DNA of 64,000 bases from Laburnicola sp. R22_1. Lineage: Eukaryota; Ascomycota; Dothideomycetes; Pleosporales; Didymosphaeriaceae. This document shows positions 55,835 to 64,000 of this stretch, piece by piece. The DNA is taken from contig JACONQ010000007.1 of NCBI GenBank assembly GCA_014281115.1, positions 2,480,001 to 2,544,000 of the forward strand, written 5' to 3'. Position 1 is the stretch's first letter. The number at the start of each line of letters is the position of its first letter. The position numbers and the translations under genes are program-made. The notes below the pieces were generated by a model. That model was given only the letters and a program-made list of their open reading frames with translations, was not told the DNA's origin and made no database searches.

Positions 55835-58730
55835 ATGTCTCTATTAACACTTAGGGATCCCACAGTAATCCTAACTAATTACTTAAACTACACACTATAG
55901 CTAAGGCAAATTAAAGCCCAAGCCCAGTTGTTAAAAGCATGAGATCTTATTAACCCATCCCTTAATAATGAACTGATAGCAGAACTAGTCATGCTAGTCG
56001 CACTAAATATTAGTGCCTATTAACCAGCTCCCGCTTTCGTCAACGGAAACACTAACAACGCCTATCTATCGCTACTATCGCACCTATCGCCGGCTGGCGA
56101 AAAGGCGTACAAAATCGATACTAATTTCTATAAGAATTAACTTGAAATTTACAAGCTCCTGGATCGAAAATACGAATAGGAGAAGGAGAACCTAGATAAG
56201 CTGGTTATTCTTATCCAAACCACCACCTCGGCACATTTACAGTCTAATTGCTGCACCCTACGTAAATTAATTAAATAATAGATTAAGAACCTTATAAAAA
56301 CAGTTAGGGTTAACCAATATAATAAACAAAGAAGAGCAAGGATTAGGTACTAAGACGCTCTTAAACCAATAAGATCAGTTGGTTTATAGTACACCTGGCT
56401 CGCTAAGTACGATTATGCGGCTACAGAAGCTGAGTACAATTGTGTGTTAGAGCTTTGGGAGCTAGACTTAGTTAAATAAGATTTCATAAAAGCGGTTACT
56501 AATATCGTATTCTAATAGGTTACAACCTTCCTATAACACGGAAGTAAGGATGAGACTATTAATAGAAAAGAGATAGTAAAACTCTTCTAAGAATAAATAG
56601 TAATACAGCACCTAATTAAGGGTAAACAAAGGGGCGCCTTTGCTATTATAGGACCATCTCTCGCTAATAGTGGTGTAACCACCTAGGCCGCAGCTAGGGA
56701 CGCCCAACCTATAGATAAAGCAGCATTACCCAAGCGAGGCAGATTACGCGCCAATAAAGCTGGCCCTAAAGCTAAATCCAAGCAGTCCGTACGAGTTACC
56801 AACAATAAGCGAACAGCAGTTAGAGGCTAAGAGGAATTAAACCCTAAGTGCCCTGCTTGTGAACAACGCCATAGTCTAAAAGACTGCTTTTACGCATTCC
56901 CTAACAAACAACCTAAATAGTTTAAACTAAAGCCTACTATAGAGGCGGTTATAATATATGGGTTAGAGAATAACCCTGTGCTTATAGAGCGCATAAGATC
57001 TATAAAGCGTTAAAAGTTACAGACACTAAAAATTAAATAATTAAAGACTTCTACTCCAACTCAAATTACTGAGATTACTAACAATGAATAACTAGATAGC
57101 AGACAGATTACTATCCTCTTAGCGAGCTTTAATGCTATCGCAGCCTCCTACTACTTAGACCTAAACACATACCCACTACGTGACTCCGCAATCCTTAATT
57201 CTAGCACAACCTGCCACATCTTTAATAATATTAATCGCTTCGTCTCATAGCGACCACTATCGCCAGGAGACTTTATATGGGCGGGATTATTATAAGCATA
57301 GATATGGGGATATAGGAGTGTCCATCTTTATATTAAGAGTAAGGAGGGAAATTGCTTAGTAAGGTTAGACAATATTACCTACTATCCTAGTCTACTTTGC
57401 AACCTAGTGTCCTTCTAATTACTCCAAAGGCAAGACCTCTAGTAGGACACTAAGTTAGACCTAACAACAATTAGGAGACAAGACAATACAATCCTGGCTA
57501 AACTCTAAGAAATCTATAATTAATAGGTACTAGAGTTTATACCAACATCAAAATTAACTTGTACCACAATTAATAGTACGTACACTACACACAAATTTAC
57601 CTCGCGCACCGCACAATAAGCGCAGAAGGCGAACGCCATCACATGGCACAAACGACTAGGCCACCCAGGCCCTCAGGCACTAGAGCACACAGTAAATCAC
57701 AGTAAAGGGGTACGTATTAAAGGGTTAACCACAGTCCAATGCAACGCTTGCGGCAGATTAAAGCTCAGGCGATAAATTAGACATTAGGCTAGACAAATTA
57801 ATAATAGCCTAGGAGAGAGAGTCGCTATAGACTTTCACAACTTTAAAGACAAGAGCTTAACTAGCGAAAAGAGTATAATGCTCATCTCCAATTGTTTCTT
57901 AGGTATAGCTTAGGACTTCTACTTTAAAGACAATTAACCAGCACGAACAATTATTAAGCTGCTAAAGAAATTTATACTATTTATAAAAGTATAGTTTAAG
58001 GTAACTATAAAAGTTATTAAATCTAACAATGAGATTTTCTTAGTTAAACAAGACGTTCACAGGTAGTGTGTTAATAAAGGGATTGTTATTAAGCCTTTAG
58101 CACCCAATACCCAAGCTTAAAATGAAGGGGCTAAACACTTAGGAGGTGTAATTAAGGAAAAGAGCCGTGCAATGCGACTTAACGCCAACCTCCCCTGGAC
58201 ACTATGGCCAGAGATTACACGAGCGGCTGTATACCTATATAATCAAACGCCAAACTACGCCAATTAATAGCGATTACTACACAAAGTATTTTTTACAATA
58301 GTTGCCTACCAAAACAGCATCGTTACCCAACCAAAGAAACTAAACTAGGCTTACCTTAGAGCCTATGGCTATAAAGCTTTTGCCTTAACTAATAATACAA
58401 AACGCGGCAAGAGCAAGCTCTAAAGGCTTAATCTAAAGGCATAGGTTAGTTACCTAGTAGGCTATTAATTAACAAATATCTAGAGAGTATAAATACCTCC
58501 ACTTAACAAAGTTATTAGCACACGCGACATTATCTTTAATAAAAATTAAGTGTTTTTAGGTAAATAAGAAGACCTATTAGACAACCTTATGCACAGCACT
58601 ACTAAAGAGATTACTACATGGACCTAAATAGTGGAGCTACTGCCCTTACCACTAAAACATAAAAATACGGAGTCTTTCTACGAGGATAAGTTAATTATTA
58701 ACTCTCACAAGAAGAACGAGAGTGCTCTAG
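55835..58730 (+). pseudogene. Copia-4 gag and partial pol, degraded
   Basis: This is a degraded coding region of the Copia-1 family. Zinc knuckle Cys-Cys-His-Cys spacing is complete here, unlike in Copia-1. The protease-region Asp is Asn (LNSSTTCH). In the integrase the key words read VAIDFHNF (about 57825-57845), IKSNNEIF (D-to-N) and EGAKHLGG (Glu lost). There are many TAA/TAG codons. Reverse transcriptase is not in the window. Confidence 0.88.
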
Positions 58731-58882
58731 TGTAAGGGATAAGTAGGGTAGCAATTAGGAATAAGAGACTAAGTTAATTGTAACAAGCTAAACAGAGAAA
58801 CTACTTAAGTAGCAGAATCGTAATCAGCAACTAGTCTATATCAGGTTGGTGGTATCATGTGATATCGTACTCCACACTAACA
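58731..58882 (-). repeat. Copia-5 3' LTR
   Basis: The 152-bp LTR reads TGTAAGGGATAAG...CCACACTAACA on the plus strand. It interrupts the Copia-4 reading frame at 58730/58731. Confidence 0.93.
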
Positions 58883-59149
58883 CACCTCCCACAGCACAAA
58901 GGTAGCGGAGTGCTGTAAAGTATAATAAAGCAAAATAAGTAAATAGAGGGCCTCTAGGGCACCTCCCTAGAAAGAACTCTATTAGGTAACAACAGATGTA
59001 ACAAACTTATCCTCTAAACCAATAACTTGTTGGCAGATATCAGTTATTCCCAATTGCTGCAAGAATCGCTTGTGCTTGCTACTATTAGAGAGAGACTTTA
59101 TTAATCCATTAGCGGGCATATTAGCAGTTCCTATCTAGGTAACGTTAAT

Positions 59150-62000
59150 ATTCCCAGCTTTAACTTGCTTGCGGATCCACATCTAATATACTTTAATATG
59201 TCTAAGCTTCGTGTCGAGCTTTTCTTCGTCCTTATTAGCGATAGAGACTGTTTGCTGGTTATTATAGTACAACGTAGGTCGAACCTCTGGATTAAACCTA
59301 ATAGCTTTAAAGGTGTTCATCCACCAGAATAACTTAGTGCCAGCAGTTAACAGGGCAAACAGTTCGGCCTTAGTAGTTGATTTAGTAACAGATCTTATAA
59401 TTTTTGCCTTCCAATTAATAACCATACTGTAGAGCTTAAACACATAGGCGAATAAGCTTTGAGCAGTATTAGGATCGTTAGCAAACGCGGCATTAGAGGC
59501 ACTAAAGAACAACAACTCCTTAGCTTCCTTATTATTAATTTGACTAATGTAGTTGGCGTTCTTAGAGCGTGCTATTATTGCTCTAATTGCCCAGAATTAG
59601 AAGTTGTATAAGTATTGCCACACAGACTTAACAGCAGCAAGATGCTTTTAGCTTAGATTATTTAGATGGCGGGCAAGTATTAAGTGCGCTTTTGCCACGT
59701 TAGGCCAGGTAAAATATAAGATAAAGCCAAGGTATCCAACTAGGATCTAATATAGGCGGGTGCGCTCCGCGTTAGGTTCATCTATACTTGGGGGGAGATA
59801 AGACTCGCGCAGAGGGACCTTAGGGTGTCGGCTGCCCTAAAGGAGATTGTGGTTGTGGCAGACTTTTACAATGTAGGAGTCTTAGATTATCTAGACTTTG
59901 CCTTTCGCATAGTCTCTAATAATGCGTATCCCTAGGAACTAGCGTAGTTCTCCTAAGCTTCGTGTCTTGTATTATTTCGTAAACTCGCGTTAAAACTGTT
60001 AATAATATTGTTAATCGCCTTTGCGGAAAAGGATAACAATATTATCTACGTAATAGAATAGTATTAGCTTGCTATTAGTGAATAGGCAAGGGATACCCTT
60101 AACTTAAGTAAAGCCTATATTAACAAGGGTCTTCTTTAGGTGTTTGTGCCACAGCGCTAGGGAATCCTTAAGCCTATATAGTGCTTGGCGTAGTCGCATT
60201 ATATTGCCTAGTCTGTCTCAGAACCCATCTGGAGTCTAGACGTAACAGAGTTGGGCTAGGTACGCGTTAAGGAAAGCATTCTTAACGTCGTACTAGTAGG
60301 CAAGGAGTCCAAAGGCGCACATAATAGCAATAAGGAAGCGGAGCGTTCGAGCCGCGAGGGTGGCTGCATAGGTATTATCCCAAGTCGTCTGCAAATCTCC
60401 TCTTACAACTAGTCGAGCTTTGTAGCTAGTTAAGTAGCCATCAGCATCGAACTTGTACGTAAAAACCCACATTAGCGGCAGGGTCTTAGCATCTAGGTTC
60501 TCCTTTACATTATCTTTCACCTTCTTAAATACACCTTTGTAAAGCTGCTCCTTAATCTCCTTGTCCGCAGTAGCGAACCACTTATTAGCATTAGGGCGGG
60601 ATTTGACCTTAGCCCAGTTCTTTAGTGGCGGCGGCAGTTAATCACAGTAAACCTTCAACTCTTTATTTGGGGGCAGTTGCACGATTGCCGTAGCAAACGT
60701 TTGCCAGTACAGAGAAGCGTGCGTACTAAAATGGTCCCTAGGCGTATTGTCTCCTCTACCACCTCCCCAACAATAGGACCCTAGAACAATATTGTCTACA
60801 GCAATATTAGGGTTTGTCTGTCTTAGAGCGTTATTCTAATAGCGGTTTGGCGCAGTATCTCTAGAAGCAATCTCTCTCTAGCCTTTTGGTTAAGAACAAT
60901 TATAAGTGCTAGGTACTAGTGTCTCTTAAAGTGTAAGTAATCCTTTATAGGCCTCCTATTAAATCTGCTCTTCGGCATTATCTGGCCTAGTAGCCTCTTC
61001 TTCTTAATCCTCAACATCATCCTTAACTATATGTTAACAATGTGTTATATCACAATAGATCTGCTCGATAACAGGATCTTCCTCCTTGTCCGATAAATTA
61101 ATATCAAGGACTCTGACTACGCGTCGTATCTCCTCCGTTATAGGCTTAAGTTGTAGAGCCGAGTAGCGTTGGTCTCGTACGAAGACAACATCACGTGTTC
61201 GAACAACACTGTTAGCCCCGGGAACCCATACACGGAAGATATTCGTTCCTTTGTATCCAACTAGCCATCCAGTAATCAACCTTAACTTGAGCTTGTCACC
61301 TTTGGCCACCTTAGTATTACAGAATAGGGCTTTGACACTAATAACGTCTATGTGTGCAAGAGACAGGTTCACCTTGCGTACATATTTGTAGGGCGTCTTC
61401 TAGTTAAGAACCTCTATTGGCAATTAATTAAGGATATAAATAGCTATTAGGCATAACTTGTTAGCTAGTTCCTTAGGCAAATTTGCTTTAATCCGCAAAG
61501 CTCTTGCTGTAGTAATAATAAGGTTACTAGCCTTTTTAGGCAGGCCAGTCATCTCTTCTGCACTAACAGCACGTCGCTTAGCTATAATACCCAGGTCTTA
61601 AAAGACCTCCTAGAGATCAGCATAACCCTTTTCGTTGTCACAGCGAACGTATACAATAATCGCGTTAAACTAGGTCTATATAAGTGCTAGTATCTATTAA
61701 ACTAAGCGCGTTAGAGTCTCCTTCTTCTTATCACAAAGAGTCTTCCCTAAATAGTATCTGCTATGTTAACACACAGCGTGTAAGAGCCACTTGTCCCTGT
61801 TATAGCAAGCTTCACCTGTCTTCCTAAGTTGTACAAGGTCGATGCCAATACGTTTAAAGGGGCGTGTTGTAGGCTCGCGTTGAGGGCGTTAACTAATAAT
61901 CTTAGAAAGCTTAGAGTTGATGCACTTTTTACATCCCCTCTATTATAGAGCTTGGGGGCTAGTGATAAGCTTAATACCATCCACTGCCTGCTCTAGGTGT
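59150..62000 (-). pseudogene. Copia-5 pol (integrase, RT, RNase H), degraded
   Basis: Reading the minus strand, the integrase shows IGIDLVQLRKTG (about 61810-61850), VRCDNEKGY (about 61620-61645), the Glu region AEEMTGLPKKASNLI (about 61520-61565) and the C-terminal ITGWLVGYKGTNIFRVWVPG (about 61215-61280). Reverse transcriptase has FTYKFDADGYLTSYKARLVVRGDLQTTWDNTYAATLAARTLRFLIAIM (60480-60300) and YYVDNIVIL with YVDN at 60041-60052. RNase H has SVTKSTTKAELFALLTAGTKLFWW and YYNNQQTVSIANKDEEKLDTKLRHIKV (59400-59183). Several stretches over 75 codons are open, so it is less decayed than Copia-1 to Copia-4, but stops remain. Confidence 0.88.
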
Positions 62001-63959
62001 TTAACCGCGCGTCGTCCTGCATAAGCTAGCATCTAATAAGCTTCTGTAGGGGTGACTTGTAGAGGCTTGCGCTCTATACAGCTTAGCTTAGCTAACTTTA
62101 ATTAAATCGCGAATATGTACAACTCTAATGCGTTTGAACGTGTTGCCTTGTTAGAGTCCATAACCTAATAGCCACCCTACTTATCGAGTGTGCAGAATAT
62201 GTCCATTAAAGCGCTCCTTAGATAGAGACAGCTACGTCCCAAGTCGAACTCAATACTAACTAATTAACAGCGTGAGAGTGACACTACTAATGTAAAGAAC
62301 GTGGGAATAAGTGCTACCCATATTATAGTCACTTAATATTCGCTAGTTAGAGTATTAACAAACAGCTTAATATTTCCCCACTTATATATCTGCAGGGCTT
62401 GCGTGCCAGCTAGTAGGATATTATCTAGGTGTCTATCTCGGATCTTCTCCCAAGTCTTTGGCCAATAGTTTGTGACATATAGATTAGAGCCAGGATCCAG
62501 TATCTACTTATTAATTAATAGCGGTAAAGGCTATTAAACAGTAGCTATACTAAGTGGAGTAACAACCTAAGTTGCGTTCTGGCTGCCTTGCTAGTGCATA
62601 ACTGCTCCTGTTAAGTTTTAAGCATTTAATAGAGGGTGACTAGTGTCTATTAAGAAATTATTCTTGTTGGCAGCAGCTGCCTTTTTACTAGCTTTCTTCT
62701 TAGCTCCAAACAAAGCTGCACTTAAAGGGTTGCCTTTGCCTAGTTTCCTAACTCTATTAAACTCAGCTAAGACAACTAGGTCAGGCCTCCATCTAGCGGG
62801 TTAGAGAGAAGGCACTACATAGGAGCACTGCTTAAACAAGTGCTGTTCCCCATAGATGCACGTAACTGTACGTTTCTGGGTGTTGCTGTTAGTGTTTAGA
62901 CTAGGGCGTCCTAAAACGGCGTATATTCCAAGTGCTAACGCTACAGGGTTCAAGGTGCGTTGGAACCGTTAATAGTTCTCCACTAGTGCAACAGGATCTA
63001 TATATAGGGTTCCGTTTATCTTAGCTCGCATAATCTCCTAAATTTCGTGCGTGACAAAGGACTTATTAATTCTGTTAGTGTGGAGTACGATATCACATAA
63101 TACCACCAACCTAATGTAGACTAGTTGCTAATCACGATTCTGCTACTTAAGCAGTTTCTCTGTTTAGCTTGTTACAATCAACTCAGTCTCTCATTCCTAA
63201 TTGCTACCCTACTTATCCCTTACAAATTCCCCTAATTGCTCAAAGAAAGTCCTGCTGTGCTCAATAGTCCTAAACTTTAGGTAGTTTCAGTTTAATCATA
63301 TTGCGAAGGATAGTGATGTAGCTCTTATACTAAGCATCCATCTTCTGTTGTTGTGGAACCTTCTTAATCTTGTCGTACTGCTCAAGCAACTTATACTTAC
63401 GTTCTACTACTAACATACAGAATATCTTCTTAAGTTGCATAAGTTATTTATAGGGTGTTTTAGCATTCTTAATAACTAGGATATGCCTACTAGCGATTAT
63501 CCTTACAATCTCCCGTGTTAGGTTGTTAAGAGCATTCTCCTTCTTCTGCTAGGCTGCCAGCTTTGTTGCGTAGAACCTATGCTAGAAGGTGTAGTCCTCT
63601 CGTTCAATATCATCGTCGCCCTAAATAATGCTTAAAGCTTTATTAGGTGTGTTGTCCTTTTTAAATAAGCGTAGTAGTCGCTCCTTAGGTTTCTTATTAT
63701 AGATTTTCTTAACAGTATCTACTATTAAATCTAGGTTACAATAGTCCCAGATCTTATATGCCTTAGCGGTCCTCTTTTGCAGAAAGATCCACTTCGACTA
63801 ATCGCTCAGCTTGTTAAGGATAATCATCTCCTTAACAATTAGCTCGTCCTCTTTATTGCTTATTATGGCAAACTAGAGCTTATTAAGTTAATCTCTATCG
63901 TGGAAAGCGCGTGTGTAGTAAGTAGGTAGAGTGTAAACTGCAGTCAAATTAAGCGTAGG
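62001..63959 (-). pseudogene. Copia-5 gag and protease region, degraded, split by a solo LTR
   Basis: Position and coding order mark this as gag. The minus strand has short open pieces rich in Lys/Glu separated by TAA/TAG. Around 62840-62880 it gives a Cys/His cluster (CIYGEQHLFKQCSYV-like) that could be a mutated zinc knuckle. The solo LTR at 63073-63224 interrupts it. No full-length frame survives. Confidence 0.6.
63073..63224 (+). repeat. Inverted solo LTR of the Copia-5 family
   Basis: The 152-bp LTR reads TGTTAGTGTGG...CTTATCCCTTACA on the plus strand, the inverse of the LTR at 58731-58882. It is flanked by the 5-bp duplication AATTC (63068-63072 and 63225-63229), so it is an independent insertion into Copia-5 that later lost its interior by LTR recombination. 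Confidence 0.92.
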
Positions 63960-63972
63960 CCAGGCTTATAAC
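63960..63972 (-). other. Copia-5 candidate primer-binding site (half tRNA, anticodon UAU)
   Basis: Directly after the 5' LTR the minus strand reads GTTATAAGCCTGG. Its complement CCAGGCTTATAAC can be parsed as a tRNA anticodon stem (CCAGG), a seven-base loop CTTATAA with U33, anticodon UAU and A37, and the first pairing base C39. That would be tRNA-Ile(UAU). This is an inference from loop rules, not from a known tRNA of this organism. Confidence 0.45.
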
Positions 63973-64000
63973 TATAAGGGATAAGTAGGGTAGCAATTAG
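63973..64000 (-). repeat. Copia-5 5' LTR, first 28 bp only
   Basis: TATAAGGGATAAGTAGGGTA and the following eight bases match the start of the 58731-58882 LTR in the same orientation, apart from TG to TA at the second base. The rest lies outside the window. Confidence 0.9.

Larger units (their letters stand above)
55481..58730 (+). mobile_element. Copia-4, 5' part only, cut by Copia-5
   Basis: The 5' LTR (55481-55798, 318 bp) is of the Copia-1 family, plus orientation, followed by the leader ATTAAGAGTCTTACTACC. Gag starts at ATG 55835 (MSLLTLRDPTVIL). Sequence runs parallel to Copia-1 through an intact-looking zinc knuckle (CPACEQRHSLKDC, about 56850-56890), LNSSTTCH (about 57193-57220), integrase (MRLNANLPWTLWPEITRAAVYLY, about 58170-58240) and on to ESFYEDKLIINSHKKNESALV at 58730, where Copia-5 interrupts it. 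The remaining pol and the 3' LTR should lie to the right of the window. The 5 bp before the LTR are ATAAC. Confidence 0.92.
58731..64000 (-). mobile_element. Copia-5, LTR retrotransposon on the minus strand, runs off the window
   Basis: The 3' LTR is 58731-58882 (152 bp) and the 5' LTR starts at 63973 and is cut by the window edge after 28 bp (TATAAGGGATAAGTAGGGTA and on). Between them the minus strand carries gag (about 63950-62200), integrase (about 61990-61000), reverse transcriptase (about 60700-59950) and RNase H (59515-59183). It belongs to a different family from Copia-1 to Copia-4: shorter LTRs, a different leader and different pol sequence. The purine tract on the minus strand before the 3' LTR is GTGGGAGGTG. 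An inverted solo LTR of the same family sits inside gag. Confidence 0.92.

Noticed and set aside
61747..61980. A 77-aa minus-strand frame in Copia-5
   Set aside because: The integrase reading (IGIDLVQL and on) lies in a different minus-strand frame, so this one is a shadow.
58731..63224. A DNA transposon with 152-bp terminal inverted repeats
   Set aside because: The inverted repeats are two LTRs of one Copia family. The right one has its own AATTC duplication and lies inside gag, and the true partner LTR starts at 63973.
1..64000. A Starship-type giant element, CRISPR array or tRNA/rRNA gene
   Set aside because: I found no tyrosine-recombinase captain gene, no spaced repeat array and no complete tRNA cloverleaf or rRNA by eye. 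A tRNA scan was not possible here.

Overview
The window is nuclear DNA of a filamentous ascomycete (Pezizomycotina; a Dothideomycete is my best guess but is not proven). The evidence is short spliceosomal introns of about 45-65 nt with GT...CTRAC...AG signals, a nucleus-encoded mitochondrial RNA polymerase, fungal cytochrome P450s, and transposons whose open frames are broken mainly by C:G to T:A transitions (CAA/CAG to TAA/TAG, TGG to TGA), the signature of repeat-induced point mutation (RIP).

Layout. (1) 84-1957: a complete but dead Fot1/pogo-type DNA transposon with 66-bp terminal inverted repeats and a TA target duplication. (2) 1.96-20.3 kb: gene-bearing chromosome. A two-intron gene for a triple zinc-ribbon protein (5579-4355), a gene-poor 5.7-kb stretch, the mitochondrial RNA polymerase gene RPO41 (15470-11304), a type II membrane protein resembling fungal family-2 glycosyltransferases (18176-15900) and a three-exon P450 (20271-18584) all lie on the minus strand. 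(3) 22-28.9 kb: an accessory-looking stretch on the plus strand. It holds two diverged copies of a small unknown protein family on either side of a decayed P450, then other very small ORFs. (4) 29.4-31.5 kb: a gene for a long, mostly disordered, probably nuclear protein with an AT-hook-like motif.

(5) 33.1-64.0 kb: about 31 kb of nested transposons that I could unpick by target-site duplications. The host is an old, heavily mutated hAT element (hAT-1) whose transposase is read in pieces across the insertions. Into it went Copia-1 (minus strand, duplication ACTAG), a solo LTR (GTAGT), Copia-2 (plus, ATAGG/ATAGA), Copia-3 (plus, TAATA) and Copia-4 (plus). Copia-2 is itself split by a younger hAT (hAT-2, 8-bp duplication GGTTGAGA). 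Copia-4 is cut by Copia-5 (minus strand), which in turn carries an inverted solo LTR (AATTC). Copia-5, Copia-4 and hAT-1 all run off the right edge.

Points most worth following: the sequence directly after the 5' LTR of Copia-1 to Copia-4 looks complementary to the anticodon arm of tRNA-Lys(CUU), and that of Copia-5 to an anticodon arm reading UAU (Ile). Both would end at tRNA position 39, as in the half-tRNA priming known for Drosophila copia. All four reverse transcriptases visible here carry YVDN instead of YVDD.
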